In this document: piece by piece, positions 27,050 to 40,516 of the stretch
Layout: each line of letters opens with the position of its first letter
How positions within the stretch are numbered: position 1 is the first letter of the stretch
Origin: Gluconacetobacter entanii
GTDB taxonomy: Bacteria; Pseudomonadota; Alphaproteobacteria; Acetobacterales; Acetobacteraceae
Assembly (NCBI RefSeq): GCF_003206495.1
Contig: NZ_NKUF01000022.1
Span: 1-50,918 of the forward strand
DNA length: 50,918 nucleotides
Direction: 5' to 3'
Program-made: the position numbers and the translations under genes
Notes under the pieces: model-generated
What the model was told of the DNA's origin: nothing
Databases searched by the model: none
What the model saw: the letters and a program-made list of their open reading frames with translations, nothing else

Positions 27050-27164
27050 GTGCGAAAAACCCTAATTATGGACGCGTTGGGCGGGCATCATGGCGAAGGC
27101 CGTCCTCTCCCGCAAGGGGCGGCGGGCGCGGGGATCATTTCGCCATGCGGTTGGGCGGCATCTG

Positions 27165-27193
27165 TTGACCCATGGCGACGTGGGTCCTATCTG
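27165..27193 (+). promoter_or_regulatory. Promoter of secA
   Basis: TTGACC (27165-27170), a 17-base spacer and TATCTG (27188-27193), 90 bases before the secA ATG in the divergent intergenic region. Confidence 0.5.
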
Positions 27194-27284
27194 ATGGTTC
27201 CGCGCAAGAATGTTATCCGCATGCATGCCCCACCCGCGTCCTTCGCCCCAATGACGCGGGAATCGCCATCTCGGGAAGGTCCAT

Positions 27285-30026
<2,742 letters not shown>

Positions 30027-30100
30027 GGGCTGGCCCCACCGGGTGCGGGTGCCGTGACCCATTGATAATAAACAAGACTTAACAGGATCAGGGACGAACG

Positions 30101-30850
30101 ATGGCGGGTCATTCCCAATTCAAGAACATCATGCACCGCAAGGGCGCGCAGGACGCCAAGCGTGCAAAGCAGTTTGCCAAGGTCATCCGTGAAATCACCG
30201 TCGCCGCGCGTGAGGGCATGCCCGACCCGGCCATGAACCCGCGCCTGCGTGCCGCCGTGCTGGCCGCGCGTGAGGTGAACATGCCCAAGGACACCGTCGA
30301 GCGCGCGATCAAGAAGGCGTCCGGCGCGGGCGGCGGCGAGGATTACGTGGAGGTCCGGTACGAGGGCTATGGCCCCGCCGGCGTCGCGGTGATTGTCGAG
30401 GGCCTGACCGACAACCGCAACCGCACGGCGTCCGATGTCCGCGCGGCGTTTTCCAAGCATGGCGGATCGCTGGGGGAGACGAACTCCGTCTCCTTCATGT
30501 TCCAGCGCCTTGGCGTCGTGACCTATCCGCTCGACGTCGCGACCGAGGACGAGATGCTCGAGGCCGGGATCGAGGCCGGGGCCGACAATGTGGAGACCAC
30601 CGCCGAAGGGCACGAGATCACCTGCCCGGTGGAATCCTTCTTTGCCGTGCGCGACGCGCTGGAAACCCGCTTTGGCGAACCGGCGTCGGCCAAGCTCGAC
30701 TGGCGTCCCGAAACGGTCGTGACCCTGGACGAGGACAAGGCGCGCAGCGTGCTCAAGCTGATTGACGTGCTGGAGGAAAATGACGACGTGCAGGCGGTCT
30801 ATGCCAATTTCGACCTGCCCGACGACGTCGCCGAAGCGCTGTCGGCCTGA
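30101..30850 (+). CDS. yebC: YebC/PmpR family protein
   Basis: A 249-residue protein with the invariant start [23 protein letters not shown] and the three-domain YebC layout ([22 protein letters not shown] in the middle, a conserved [18 protein letters not shown] ending). Family members are described as transcription regulators and, more recently, as helpers of translation at proline-rich stretches. It leads the ruvCAB genes, a common arrangement. Confidence 0.95.
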   Translation: MAGHSQFKNIMHRKGAQDAKRAKQFAKVIREITVAAREGMPDPAMNPRLRAAVLAAREVNMPKDTVERAIKKASGAGGGEDYVEVRYEGYGPAGVAVIVEGLTDNRNRTASDVRAAFSKHGGSLGETNSVSFMFQRLGVVTYPLDVATEDEMLEAGIEAGADNVETTAEGHEITCPVESFFAVRDALETRFGEPASAKLDWRPETVVTLDEDKARSVLKLIDVLEENDDVQAVYANFDLPDDVAEALSA

Positions 30851-30875
30851 TCGCGCCAGAGGAGTGGTCCAGACG

Positions 30876-31382
30876 GTGGTCCGGATACTGGGGATCGATC
30901 CCGGCCTGCGCTTTACCGGCTGGGGCGTGATCGAGGCGCGGGACAACCGGCTGTCGCATGTGGCCGATGGCGTGATCGCGACCGATGCGGCGATGTCGGT
31001 TCCGCTGCGCCTGCGCCACCTGCATGACGCGCTGCTTGACCTTGGTCGCGGTTTCGCCCCGGACGAGGCCGCGATCGAGGAAACCTATGTCAACCGCAAC
31101 GGGGCGGCGACGCTGAAGCTGGGCTATGCCCGTGGGGTGGGCCTGCTGGTGCCGGTGCTGCTGGATATCCCGGTGGCCGAATATGGCGCCAAGGCGGTCA
31201 AGCGATCGGTCGTCGGCACCGGGGCCGCGACCAAGGAACAGGTGGAAATGATGGTCCGACGCCTGCTGCCCAGTGCGATTGCCAAACGCTCCGACGCGGC
31301 GGATGCGCTGGCGGTGGCGATCTGCCATGCCCACCATCGCGCCAGCGCCGCACACATCGCCCGCGCGACGAGGATGGCATGA
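30876..31382 (+). CDS. ruvC: Holliday junction resolvase RuvC
   Basis: A 168-residue endonuclease that cuts Holliday junctions. The acidic catalytic residues are in ILGIDPG, AAIEETYV and DAADALAVA, and the substrate-reading loop region KRSVVGTGAATKEQV is present. The start is GTG 30876; GAGGAG lies about 12 bases upstream. A second GTG at 30864 would overlap that site. The stop overlaps the ruvA start (ATGA). Confidence 0.95.
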   Translation: MVRILGIDPGLRFTGWGVIEARDNRLSHVADGVIATDAAMSVPLRLRHLHDALLDLGRGFAPDEAAIEETYVNRNGAATLKLGYARGVGLLVPVLLDIPVAEYGAKAVKRSVVGTGAATKEQVEMMVRRLLPSAIAKRSDAADALAVAICHAHHRASAAHIARATRMA

Positions 31383-31993
31383 TCGCGCAACTGACCGGGC
31401 TGGTGGGACAGGTGGAGGCCGATCGCTGCGTCATTGACGTCGGCGGCGTCGGCTACCTCGTCCAGGCCTCGACCCGCACGCTGTCCGCCCTGCCGCAGGC
31501 GCCCGAGGTCGCGCGCGTGCTGGTGGAGACCGTGGTGCGGGAGGACGCGATCCTGCTCTACGGTTTCATCGACGCGGCCGAACGTTCATGGTTCCGCCTG
31601 CTGACGACGGTGCAGGGGGTGGGGGCGAAGGTCGCGCTGGCGATCCTGTCCACGCTTTCGGCCTCCGAACTGATCGCGGCGATCGGCACGGGGGACAAGT
31701 CCGGGCTGACGCGCGCGGCAGGCGTTGGCGCGCGCCTGGCGCAGCGGATCGTCACCGAACTGCGTGACAAGTGCGAGGGCATGCCCGGTGGCGGCGCGCC
31801 CGGCGCGGTCATGGCCGGTGTCACGGTCACGGGCAATGGCGGCGTGATGTCCGACGCGCTGCTGGCGCTGTCGGGCCTCGGGTTCCGCCGGGCGGAGGCG
31901 CAGCCTGTCGTCGTGCGCGTCATGGAACGGCTCGACGGTGGGGGCGACCTTGACGTCATCATCCGCGAAAGCCTGAAGGAACTGGCCCGATGA
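31379..31993 (+). CDS. ruvA: Holliday junction branch migration protein RuvA
   Basis: A 204-residue protein that grips the four-way junction. It has an OB-fold start ([26 protein letters not shown]), the helix-hairpin-helix regions ([33 protein letters not shown]) and a short C-terminal domain that contacts RuvB ([16 protein letters not shown]). It overlaps both neighbours by four bases. Confidence 0.97.
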   Translation: MIAQLTGLVGQVEADRCVIDVGGVGYLVQASTRTLSALPQAPEVARVLVETVVREDAILLYGFIDAAERSWFRLLTTVQGVGAKVALAILSTLSASELIAAIGTGDKSGLTRAAGVGARLAQRIVTELRDKCEGMPGGGAPGAVMAGVTVTGNGGVMSDALLALSGLGFRRAEAQPVVVRVMERLDGGGDLDVIIRESLKELAR

Positions 31994-33048
31994 GCGAACA
32001 TCCCGAACGCGAGGTCGATGCCACCCGGGGCGAGGATGATGTGGCCGAGGCCACCCTGCGGCCACAGACGCTTGACGATTTCACCGGCCAGAAGGCCAGC
32101 CGCGAGAACCTTGCCATCTTCATCGCCGCCGCACGCCAGCGCGGGGAGGCGATGGACCATGTCCTGCTGCATGGGCCGCCGGGACTGGGCAAGACGACGC
32201 TGGCGCAGATCGTGGCGCGTGAACTGGGTGTCGGCTTTCGTGCGACGTCCGGGCCGGTCATCCAGCGCGCCGGCGACCTTGCCGCGATCCTGACCAACCT
32301 GCAGCCGAGCGACGTGCTGTTCATTGACGAGATCCACCGCCTCCAGCCCTCCATCGAGGAAGTGCTGTACCCGGCGATGGAGGATTTCCAGCTTGACCTG
32401 ATCATCGGCGAAGGCCCCGCCGCGCGCTCGGTGCGCATCGACCTTGCGCCCTTTACTCTGGTGGCGGCGACGACGCGCGCGGGCCTGCTGGCGACGCCGC
32501 TGCGTGACCGTTTCGGCATCCCGCTGCGTCTGGTGTTCTACACGCCGGAGGAGTTGCGCCAGATCGTCTCACGCGGGGCGCAGAAGCTCAATTTCGAACT
32601 GACCCATGACGGGGCGGAGGAGATCGCGCGCCGTTCACGCGGCACGCCACGCATCGCGGGACGCCTGCTGCGCCGGGTGCGCGATTTCGCCGCCGTCGCG
32701 CGATCGGGCCAGGGGCCGGTGGACCGGGCGCTGGCCGATGCCGCGCTGGCACGGCTGGAGGTGGATTCGATGGGGCTGGACAGCATGGACCGCCGCTACC
32801 TGCGCCGCATCGCGGAATACCACCATGGCGGTCCCGTGGGCGTGGAGACGCTGGCCGCCGCCCTTGCGGAGGCGCGCGACACGATCGAGGACGTGATCGA
32901 ACCCTACCTGATACAGGAGGGACTGGTCCTGCGTACCACCCGTGGCCGTATGCTGGGCGAACGTGGCTGGCGGCATCTGGGACTGGTGCCGCCTGCGCGC
33001 ACGCCGGGGCAGGGTGACCTGCTGGGCGATCTTGGGGATGGGACATAG
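31990..33048 (+). CDS. ruvB: Holliday junction branch migration ATPase RuvB
   Basis: A 352-residue AAA+ motor. Walker A is [13 protein letters not shown], Walker B is LFIDEIHRL, the arginine finger region is [16 protein letters not shown], and the winged-helix C-terminus ends [17 protein letters not shown]. With RuvA and RuvC it completes the resolvasome. Confidence 0.98.
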   Translation: MSEHPEREVDATRGEDDVAEATLRPQTLDDFTGQKASRENLAIFIAAARQRGEAMDHVLLHGPPGLGKTTLAQIVARELGVGFRATSGPVIQRAGDLAAILTNLQPSDVLFIDEIHRLQPSIEEVLYPAMEDFQLDLIIGEGPAARSVRIDLAPFTLVAATTRAGLLATPLRDRFGIPLRLVFYTPEELRQIVSRGAQKLNFELTHDGAEEIARRSRGTPRIAGRLLRRVRDFAAVARSGQGPVDRALADAALARLEVDSMGLDSMDRRYLRRIAEYHHGGPVGVETLAAALAEARDTIEDVIEPYLIQEGLVLRTTRGRMLGERGWRHLGLVPPARTPGQGDLLGDLGDGT

Positions 33049-33058
33049 GCAGTACGGC

Positions 33059-33493
33059 ATGGCGCAGCACGACATCGACTTTCGCATCTATTACGAGGAC
33101 ACGGACGCCGGCGGCGTGGTCTATCACGCGCGCTACCTCGCCTTTGCGGAGCGCGCCCGCACGGAGGCCATCCGCGCGCAGGGCAGCGCGGTGTCGGGGC
33201 TCCTGTCGGAATACGGGCTGGTTTTCGTGGTGCGGACGGCGGCCCTGGATTACCGCCGCCCGTTCCGGCTTGACGACATCATGCGCATCACGACTCGGCT
33301 GACGGAACTCGGCCCGGCAAGCTGCCGGCTGATCCAGTCCTTCGCCCTTGTGGAGGAGGCGACGGGAAACGCTGCCGCCGATGTCGCGTATGCCACGCTG
33401 GATGTGCGTCTGGCATGCATTCGCGTGGACGATGGCCGCCCCGCCCGATTTCCGCCGCGATGGCGTGATCTATTGACCTCATTGCTGCCCTGA
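33059..33493 (+). CDS. ybgC: YbgC/tol-pal associated acyl-CoA thioesterase
   Basis: This 144-residue hotdog-fold thioesterase carries the active-site stretch IYYEDTDAGGVVYHARYLAFAERARTE, with the catalytic Asp after GGVV's neighbour TDAG. Family members cleave acyl-CoA and are genetically tied to Tol-Pal. ATG 33059 is used; ATG 33038 would overlap ruvB by 11 bases. Confidence 0.92.
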   Translation: MAQHDIDFRIYYEDTDAGGVVYHARYLAFAERARTEAIRAQGSAVSGLLSEYGLVFVVRTAALDYRRPFRLDDIMRITTRLTELGPASCRLIQSFALVEEATGNAAADVAYATLDVRLACIRVDDGRPARFPPRWRDLLTSLLP

Positions 33494-33663
33494 TGGGGCT
33501 TTGCCGCGCGTGTTTCCCGCCCTGGGGCGCGTGCTGGTGGCATCCTTTTGGCATCGGGGGTTGCAGGTAGTGCATTGCTGCGGCGAAAGCGGCTTGGCGC
33601 TGGCTTGCCAAACAGGCAATGTTCGTGTTTGAGCGGACGCTCGAAGGTGTGCAGGAGGCGTTT

Positions 33664-34383
33664 TTGGACCAAGCGGTTAACGCGGCGAATCTGGGCGCGG
33701 CTGCGGCTGGCGGATTGTCGTTGTGGAGTCTGTTTCTTCAGGCGGCGATTGTCGTCAAGCTGGTGATGGTGGGGCTGGTTGTCAGCAGCGTCATCGTATG
33801 GGCGATCATTTTTGACAAGATCGTGACCATCCGCCGGGTCAACCGGCAGGCATCCGATTTCGAGGAAAGGTTCTGGGCAGGCGGCAGCCTGGAGGACCTG
33901 TATGAATCCGACGGGGCGAAGCCGATCCACCCGATGGCCGCCGTGTTCGGCGCGGCCATGGGCGAATGGCGCCGGTCGTCACGGATCGCGGGCATCGACC
34001 TGGTGCATGGGGGCGTGCAGGACCGCGTCAACCGCGCCATGTCCATCACCATCACGCGGGAAATGGACCGCCTGAACCGGTGGCTGATCTTTGTCGCGAC
34101 CATCGGGCCGGTGGCGCCGTTCATCGGCCTGTTCGGCACGGTGTGGGGCATCATGCATGCGTTCGGGTCGATCGCGGCGATGCACAACACCAACCTCAGC
34201 GTCGTGGCCCCCGGCATTTCCGAAGCCCTGTTCGCGACGGCCATCGGCCTTGTCACCGCGATTCCCGCCGTGATCGCCTATAACGTCATCGGCAACAGCC
34301 TTGGCGTGTTCGAGGACAGGCTGGATGCGTTCGGGACCGAATTCGCGGCCATCCTGTCGCGCCAGTCCGAAGAAAGGGGCTGA
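33664..34383 (+). CDS. tolQ: Tol-Pal system protein TolQ
   Basis: An inner-membrane proton-channel subunit of the ExbB/MotA family. It has three membrane segments (FLQAAIVVKLVMVGLVVSSVIVWAIIF; FVATIGPVAPFIGLFGTVWGIM; ALFATAIGLVTAIPAVIAYNVI), with the pore threonines in GTVWGI and TAIGLVTAIP. I choose TTG 33664 (LDQAVNAANLG, 239 residues) because AGGAGG lies five bases upstream and homology starts there. ATG 33619 in the same frame would add 15 residues. Confidence 0.93.
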   Translation: MDQAVNAANLGAAAAGGLSLWSLFLQAAIVVKLVMVGLVVSSVIVWAIIFDKIVTIRRVNRQASDFEERFWAGGSLEDLYESDGAKPIHPMAAVFGAAMGEWRRSSRIAGIDLVHGGVQDRVNRAMSITITREMDRLNRWLIFVATIGPVAPFIGLFGTVWGIMHAFGSIAAMHNTNLSVVAPGISEALFATAIGLVTAIPAVIAYNVIGNSLGVFEDRLDAFGTEFAAILSRQSEERG

Positions 34384-34385
34384 TC

Positions 34386-34820
<435 letters not shown>

Positions 34821-34866
34821 TACGGGCTTGGGCAATATACTGGACAATGTCGGGAGTCCCCTGATC

Positions 34867-35856
34867 GTGCCGCGTCCGCGTCGTTCCGAACGTGTCCTGC
34901 TGCGCCGTTCGATTCTCATATCGGGCGGCCTGCATGTCGCGCTGCTGCTTGCGGTGGTGCTGCGCCTGCCGGTGCCCGTCCCGCCCGAACCCCCGCCGCC
35001 GCCCACGGTGGAGATGGAATTCACGTCCGATTCCGGCAACGAACCGGCGCACAAGGGCGACAAGCCCGCGCCGAAACCGGCACCCGCGCCCGCACCGGAG
35101 CCGAATCCGGCCCCGCCCGCGCCGACGCCGCCGGAAAAGGAACCCAACGAGGAGGCGGCACCCCCGCCACCCCCGCCGCCGCCGATGCCCCCCCCGCAGG
35201 AGGCCCCGGCCCCCACGCCGGACACCCCCACGCCCCCCAAGGCGGAGGAACCGTCCCCCGATGCGCTGAAGGTCCCGCCGCAGCCGCAGTCGGTGCCCGC
35301 GCCCGCAAGCGCGCCGGTGCCGCCGTCGCCGCAGCCGGAGGAGAACGCCCCGCCGAAGGTGCAGGAATTCTCCCACATCACGCAGCCCAACGAGACGAAG
35401 AAATCCGTCCCGGATACACACTCGCTGCTGGCGACGCTGGATTCCTTCCGCGCTGACCAGAAGCAGACCCATCCGCCCAAGGCGCGCGCCAATCCCGCGC
35501 AGGGTGGCGCGCCCGATGGTGGCGGGACGCCTGACGGAGATATTACCCAGTCCATGAGCGCAGCCGACCAGAAGGGGATCGGCAACGCCGTGCGGCGCTG
35601 TTATTCCGAAGATACGGCCGCGCGTAATTACGCGCAGTTCGTGGCGCATCTTGTGGTCACGGTGGACGCCACGGGCACGGCCCGCATCGTGGAGTTCGCG
35701 CCGCAGACGCAGGCCCGCATGGACAGTGACCCGTCCTATCGCGCGCTGGCCGAGCGGGCGCGCGACGCGGTGCTGAGCCCGACCTGCGCCAAGCTGCCGA
35801 TTCCCAAGAACCTGCTGGGCCAGACCCGACAGCTGAAATTCGTATTTCGTCCGTAA
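34867..35856 (+). CDS. tolA: Tol-Pal system protein TolA (proline-rich)
   Basis: A protein of about 329 residues. It has a basic N-terminus, one membrane helix ([19 protein letters not shown]), then about 150 residues very rich in Pro, Ala and Glu, and a TolA-like C-terminal domain ([15 protein letters not shown]...[22 protein letters not shown]...[17 protein letters not shown]). Two cysteines could form the domain's disulphide. The proline-rich spacer replaces the Lys/Ala helical spacer of E. coli TolA. The start is uncertain: GTG 34867 (GGGAG 12 bases upstream) or TTG 34828. Confidence 0.85.
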   Translation: MPRPRRSERVLLRRSILISGGLHVALLLAVVLRLPVPVPPEPPPPPTVEMEFTSDSGNEPAHKGDKPAPKPAPAPAPEPNPAPPAPTPPEKEPNEEAAPPPPPPPPMPPPQEAPAPTPDTPTPPKAEEPSPDALKVPPQPQSVPAPASAPVPPSPQPEENAPPKVQEFSHITQPNETKKSVPDTHSLLATLDSFRADQKQTHPPKARANPAQGGAPDGGGTPDGDITQSMSAADQKGIGNAVRRCYSEDTAARNYAQFVAHLVVTVDATGTARIVEFAPQTQARMDSDPSYRALAERARDAVLSPTCAKLPIPKNLLGQTRQLKFVFRP

Positions 35857-35885
35857 AACGGGACGAGACCGAGGAGACGATTGAG

Positions 35886-37256
35886 ATGAGTCCAAGTGTA
35901 AAGCCACTTATCCCCGATGCGGATGCCGATCGCCTGGCCGCCGCATTCGGTCGCCGCGGCGTGATGGGGGCGGGGATCGCGGGGGGGCTGCTTGCGACGC
36001 CGCTGTTCGCGCCCTCTGGCGCCGCCCATGCGCAATCGGCGCCGGATGCGGAAATTACCGTGGACCAGGCCCGTACCGCGCCGATCCCCATCGTGATCCC
36101 GTCGCTGGGCAATGGCATGGGACAGCAGATTACCGATGTCATTTCCGCCGACCTTGGCAATTGCGGCCTGTTCCGTCCCATTTCGGCCTCCATGCCGGCG
36201 GGCCGCCCCGACTTCGCGACGTACAAGACGATGGGCGCGCGTGCGATGGTGACGGGCAAGGCGGAAGACCGCGGCTCCTCCATCCGCGTGGAATTCCGCC
36301 TGTGGGACGTGACCACCGGCAGCCAGATCCAGGGCACCGCCTATACCGCGTCCAGCCAGGACTGGCGGCGGATCGCGCATGTCATTGCGGACGTGATCTA
36401 TACGCGCCTGCTGGGGGAGAAGGGGTATTTCAACTCCCGCATCGCCTATGTCGCGATGTCGGGTCCGCGTTCGCACCAGACGCGCCGCCTTGCGATCATG
36501 GACCAGGATGGCGCCGACAGCCGTTACCTGACCAGCGGGCAGTGGGACACGATCACCCCGCGCTTCAACCCGGCGAACAGCGAACTCGCCTTCATGTCCT
36601 ACATCAACAACCGCCCGCGCGTGTACCTGTTCAACCTCAATACGGGGCAGCAGCGGGTGCTGGGCGAATTCTCGGGCATGTCGTTCGCGCCGCGTTTCAG
36701 CCCGCGTGGCGATGCGGTCATCCTGTCGGTGACACGCGGCAGCGGGTCCGACCTGTATACGGTGGACCTGGCAAGCATGTCGCGCCACCAGATCACGGCG
36801 TCGGGTGCAATTGACACCAGCCCGTGTTACAGTCCGGACGGATCACAGATCGTCTTCAACTCCGACCGTGGCGGTTCGCCGCAGCTTTATATCATGCCGG
36901 CCAGTGGCGGGGATGCGAAGCGCATTTCCTATGGCCATGGCCATTACGGGTCGCCCGTATGGTCGCCGCGCGGTGACCTGATCGCATTTTCGCGTATCGC
37001 CAACGGTTCCTTCTCCCTTGGCGTCATGGCGCCCGACGGGACGGGGGAACGTATCCTGACGCAGGGCTTTACAGTGGAAAGCCCGACTTTCTGCCCGAAT
37101 GGCCGGGTCCTTGCCTTCTGCCGCCAAAGCGCCGCCCATGCGGGGGGTGCGGGGTTCAGCTCCGGCATCAGCAGCATCGACATTACCGGCTTCCACGAGC
37201 GTATCCTGCCGGTCGGCATGTCGTCCGACCCGACATGGTCGCCCCTGAACCAGTAA
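35886..37256 (+). CDS. tolB: Tol-Pal system beta-propeller protein TolB
   Basis: A 456-residue periplasmic protein. The N-terminal TolB domain (about 55-180) is followed by WD40-like propeller repeats ([51 protein letters not shown]). It links Pal and TolA. The export signal is unusual: about 25 residues precede a twin-arginine [13 protein letters not shown] followed by a moderately hydrophobic stretch and AHAQ, which resembles a Tat signal. A GAGGAG site precedes the ATG. Confidence 0.95.
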   Translation: MSPSVKPLIPDADADRLAAAFGRRGVMGAGIAGGLLATPLFAPSGAAHAQSAPDAEITVDQARTAPIPIVIPSLGNGMGQQITDVISADLGNCGLFRPISASMPAGRPDFATYKTMGARAMVTGKAEDRGSSIRVEFRLWDVTTGSQIQGTAYTASSQDWRRIAHVIADVIYTRLLGEKGYFNSRIAYVAMSGPRSHQTRRLAIMDQDGADSRYLTSGQWDTITPRFNPANSELAFMSYINNRPRVYLFNLNTGQQRVLGEFSGMSFAPRFSPRGDAVILSVTRGSGSDLYTVDLASMSRHQITASGAIDTSPCYSPDGSQIVFNSDRGGSPQLYIMPASGGDAKRISYGHGHYGSPVWSPRGDLIAFSRIANGSFSLGVMAPDGTGERILTQGFTVESPTFCPNGRVLAFCRQSAAHAGGAGFSSGISSIDITGFHERILPVGMSSDPTWSPLNQ

Positions 37257-37340
37257 AAGGAGACATTTTTACAACACTCGACGGGTACAATATCGTGCAG
37301 CGTTTCGTCTGGTGAAGGTCCGATATGTGTTGGCTTCAAC

Positions 37341-37370
37341 TTGACGATCGTGGGCCCGATGAAGTATTAA
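37341..37370 (+). promoter_or_regulatory. Promoter before pal
   Basis: TTGACG (37341-37346), an 18-base spacer and TATTAA (37365-37370) lie in the 255-base gap between tolB and pal. This suggests a separate promoter and a leader of about 135 bases for the abundant lipoprotein Pal. Confidence 0.55.
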
Positions 37371-37511
37371 CCCCGCAGGTCTCCAGCGTTCGCGGGTCTC
37401 TGTTTACGTTTGTTGGCAGGGCAAAACGAGACTCGGGACCAGCAGAATTTGTACCCGGAAATTTAACAAGTGGTTTCCATCATCAGAGAAACCAATCCAG
37501 GATCAAAAGTA

Positions 37512-37985
37512 ATGAGACTGAAGCTTCTTGGCGCCGCTGGCATGGCTCTTTTCCTCGCCGCCTGCTCCGATCACACGAACAAGGCCGCCAACACCGGCGC
37601 CGCAACCCAGCAGCAGACCGGCCCCGTCCCGGGCAGCGAAGCCGATCTGGTTGCCAATGCCGGTGACCGCGTGTTCTTCGAACTGAACCAGAACACCCTG
37701 TCCGCCGATGCGAAGGCGACGCTGGACCGTCAGGCCGCGTGGCTGGCGAAGTATCCGCAGGTCAACATCCAGATCGCCGGTAACTGCGACGATCGCGGGA
37801 CCGAGGAATACAACCTCGCGCTGGGTCAGCGTCGTGCGAACGCCGCCCATGACTACCTGGTGGCCAAGGGTGTCGCGGCTTCGCGCATCACGACCATCTC
37901 CTACGGCAAGGACCGTCCGACCGCCCCCGGCGATGATGAGGCTTCCTGGTCGCAGAACCGCAACGCGATTTCCGCGGTGCAGTAA
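37512..37985 (+). CDS. pal: Peptidoglycan-associated lipoprotein Pal
   Basis: A 157-residue outer-membrane lipoprotein. The signal MRLKLLGAAGMALFLAACSD has a clear lipobox (LAAC). The OmpA-like domain follows (DRVFFELNQNTLSADAKATLDRQAAWL; IAGNCDDRGTEEYNLALGQRRANAAHDYL), with the diaminopimelate-binding Asp/Arg positions. AGGA lies about ten bases before the ATG at 37512. It anchors the outer membrane to the wall with TolB. Confidence 0.97.
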   Translation: MRLKLLGAAGMALFLAACSDHTNKAANTGAATQQQTGPVPGSEADLVANAGDRVFFELNQNTLSADAKATLDRQAAWLAKYPQVNIQIAGNCDDRGTEEYNLALGQRRANAAHDYLVAKGVAASRITTISYGKDRPTAPGDDEASWSQNRNAISAVQ

Positions 37986-38024
37986 GGTTTCCTTTCCCAT
38001 CATGGGAAATGGAGGTTTTAACGG

Positions 38025-38062
38025 AACCGGTCGGGTGCTTATCACCCGGCCGGTTTTGTTTT
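38025..38062 (+). terminator. Rho-independent terminator after pal
   Basis: AACCGGTCGGGTG and CACCCGGCCGGTT pair around a five-base loop and are followed by TTTTGTTTT. Confidence 0.9.
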
Positions 38063-38137
38063 AGGTATATGCCTGTTCCACCCGGCGCCTGATGCATGCC
38101 GGCAAGATACAAGCTCTCAAGAAGGGGGATCTCATCC

Positions 38138-38920
38138 ATGCGGTCTGTTGTGTCCAGCTTTGTCCACGCGGGGCGGCGGCCGCTGCGAACGGGGCTTCTT
38201 GGGATGGCGCTTGGGCTTGTGGCCCTGCATGGCCCGGCGGTGGCGCGGAGTACTTCCGATGACAATGGCAACCTTGTGCTGCAACTGCTGGACCGCGTGA
38301 ATACGCTGGAGGAGCAGACGCGTGACATGCGCGGGCAGATCGACCAGTTGAACAATCAGGTGCAGCAGCAGAACGCCACGCTGAGCAAGCAGATCGCGGA
38401 TATGAATTTCGCGATGCAGAACGGCCATGGCGGTGCGTCCGGCGCGGGTGCTGTCGCAGGGGCCGCTGCCGGCTGGGCCGCAGCAGGCGTATCGGCGCCT
38501 CTGGCCTCCGCCGATGAGGCAGCCCCGGCGAAGCGCACGGCGGCCGATATCCTCAAGGAAGGGAATGCGGCGCTGCTGCGGCAGGATTACACGGCGGCGC
38601 AGGCGGATGCGCAGCAGGTGCTGTCCGGCCCCAAAAGCCCGCGGCAGGTCGATGCGCAGTACCTGCTGGCGCAGTCGCTGGCGGGTCAGAAGCAGTACCG
38701 GCAGTCGGCGCTGGCTTATTACGATACCTATAACCGTTCCCCCCATGGCGCGCGCGCGCCAAGCGCCCTGCTGGGGGTGGCGGCGACGCTGGTGGCGCTG
38801 GGCGACAAGGCGTCGGCCTGTCAGGCGCTGGATAAGCTGTCGAATGAATTTCCCGAACCCGAAGCCCGTATCCGCAGTGCGGAGGGTGTCTATCGCAAGA
38901 AGGCGAAGTGCAGCAGTTGA
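38138..38920 (+). CDS. cpoB: Tol-Pal system protein CpoB/YbgF
   Basis: A periplasmic protein of 260 residues. The signal segment (LLGMALGLVALHGPAVA) is followed by a coiled-coil trimerisation part (LLDRVNTLEEQTRDMRGQIDQLNNQV) and TPR-like repeats (KEGNAALLRQDYTAAQADAQQVL; AQYLLAQSLAGQKQYRQSALAYYDTY). It coordinates Tol with peptidoglycan synthesis at division. ATG 38138 follows a GGGGGA; an in-frame ATG at 38096 is less likely. Confidence 0.93.
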   Translation: MRSVVSSFVHAGRRPLRTGLLGMALGLVALHGPAVARSTSDDNGNLVLQLLDRVNTLEEQTRDMRGQIDQLNNQVQQQNATLSKQIADMNFAMQNGHGGASGAGAVAGAAAGWAAAGVSAPLASADEAAPAKRTAADILKEGNAALLRQDYTAAQADAQQVLSGPKSPRQVDAQYLLAQSLAGQKQYRQSALAYYDTYNRSPHGARAPSALLGVAATLVALGDKASACQALDKLSNEFPEPEARIRSAEGVYRKKAKCSS

Positions 38921-38953
38921 ACACCTGCTGTAAAACAACCAATCAATAATGAA

Positions 38954-39033
38954 TAAAAGTTTCTGGGTGCCGCCTTTTTTAAAAAGGCGGCGTTCTTTTG
39001 AAGGTTTTGGGGAAAAATCTTCGCCAAAAACAT
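38954..39033 (+). repeat. Dispersed double-hairpin repeat, copy 5
   Basis: Outer arm TAAAAGTTTCTGG, stem GCCGCC TTTTTTAAAAA GGCGGC, then a weaker second stem (GAAGGTTTTGGGGAAAAATCTTC) and GCCAAAAAC. It lies between cpoB and tilS and ends about five bases before the tilS start. Confidence 0.85.
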
Positions 39034-39037
39034 CTGA

Positions 39038-40378
39038 ATGATTTTTGCAATGGCCATGGACAGACTGGATGAGGCCACCATACGCATGAAGGCGGCAGAT
39101 GGCGGGCGGGTCATCGGGGATGCCGAATTCGCACGCTGCATGCAGGCGCTGGGGCCATGGCTGCCGGATGGGCCTGATGCGGTGCCGGTTGCGATCGCGG
39201 TGTCCGGCGGGGCCGACAGCCTTGCGCTGGCGCTGCTGGCGCGTCGGTGGCGGCGGGCGGTGGTCGGACTGGTCGTGGATCACGGGTTGCGCGCGGAATC
39301 GGCGCAGGAGGCGGTGCAGACGGTGCATCGCCTCACGGCGCTTGGCATCCCGGCGCGCCTGCTGCGACTGGAGGGGCTGTCGCGCGGGCCGCGCATGGCC
39401 GAACGTGCGCGGCACATGCGTTACCGGGCGCTGGTTGAGGCATGTCGTGAACTGGGCAGCCTCGACCTGCTGCTGGGCCACCATGGGGGGGATCAGGCGG
39501 AAACCGTGCTGATGCGCCAGCGCGCTAGAAGTGGCCCGGATGGACTCGCTGCGATGGCGCAGGCGGTTGCGGGCACGGACGTGCGGTTCGTCCGGCCATT
39601 GCTGGGTGTCGGAAAGGCCGACCTGTACGCCACCGTGCGCCATGCCGGCCTGGATTGGGTGGAGGACCCGTCCAATGCCGACCTGCGCACCGAACGCGCC
39701 CGGGCACGGCGTGCGCTGTCGGACGATGCCCGGTTGCGGCGCATGTCTCTTGAGACGGCGGATCTGGCGGGGGCGCAGCGCATGGCGCGTGATGCGTGCG
39801 ATGCGCAATGGCTTGCGGCCCATGCCCGGTTCGATGCCGGGGGATGGGTCGTCCTGCCCCGTGCGCTGCCGCCCGCACGGGTGCTGTCCGCCCTGATCCG
39901 TACTGTCTCTGGCCATGAATATCCACCCTCCCCCGGTGGTGTCGCCGCCCTGTGTGCCGCGCCGCGTGCGGCGACGCTGGGCGGGGCGTGCCTGCTGGCC
40001 CATGGGGGGGGATGGCTGCTGGCGCGTGAGGAAGCGGCGATGCAGGGACATGTTCCCGCCCGTGCGGGTGTGCGCTGGGACGGGCGTTTTGTGCTGTGCG
40101 GGGCGGGGGACGTGCAACTGTCGCGCGGATTGTGCGTCGGTGCTGCCGGGGCGGTGGCTGCGTGGTGGCCGCGCGAACGGGGGCGGCCCGGGATGCCCGC
40201 GCGGGTGCTGCGCACGCTGCCCGCGCTGCACCGGGACGGGCGGGTGGTGGCGGTGCCGCATATGGGGGTGTTCGCCCCCGGCATGGAACGGGGATGGCGT
40301 TTTGCCTTTGCCCCCCCGTCACCTGCGACGGTGCTTGCCAGATTCGGGCCATCAGGGCAGATTCATCGCCCGGTTTGA
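39038..40378 (+). CDS. tilS: tRNA(Ile)-lysidine synthase
   Basis: TilS attaches lysine to the wobble C of tRNA-Ile(CAU), so that it reads AUA. The PP-loop ATP site is AVSGGADS (about 55-61), followed by LVVDHGLRAES, LLGHHGGDQAETVLMR and the region VEDPSN. The C-terminal half is less conserved. Starts at 39038, 39050, 39056 and 39086 are all in frame without a strong ribosome binding site; the first is given. Confidence 0.92.
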   Translation: MIFAMAMDRLDEATIRMKAADGGRVIGDAEFARCMQALGPWLPDGPDAVPVAIAVSGGADSLALALLARRWRRAVVGLVVDHGLRAESAQEAVQTVHRLTALGIPARLLRLEGLSRGPRMAERARHMRYRALVEACRELGSLDLLLGHHGGDQAETVLMRQRARSGPDGLAAMAQAVAGTDVRFVRPLLGVGKADLYATVRHAGLDWVEDPSNADLRTERARARRALSDDARLRRMSLETADLAGAQRMARDACDAQWLAAHARFDAGGWVVLPRALPPARVLSALIRTVSGHEYPPSPGGVAALCAAPRAATLGGACLLAHGGGWLLAREEAAMQGHVPARAGVRWDGRFVLCGAGDVQLSRGLCVGAAGAVAAWWPRERGRPGMPARVLRTLPALHRDGRVVAVPHMGVFAPGMERGWRFAFAPPSPATVLARFGPSGQIHRPV

Positions 40379-40516
40379 CAGAAAGGTCTGTCATGGGGGG
40401 TGTGAATATGCCTTGATCGTCCTATGTAAGAAAGACGTAAACAGGAACTTGGTGTCTGTCAGTCGGCCTGCCCCGGTGGGCCCACGAGGGCGTCAGCACA
40501 TGGAACAGTGGGCAAG

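Noticed and set aside
37325-37500. A small frame in the tolB-pal gap
   Set aside because: It overlaps a good promoter and the pal leader and shows no ribosome binding site or family.
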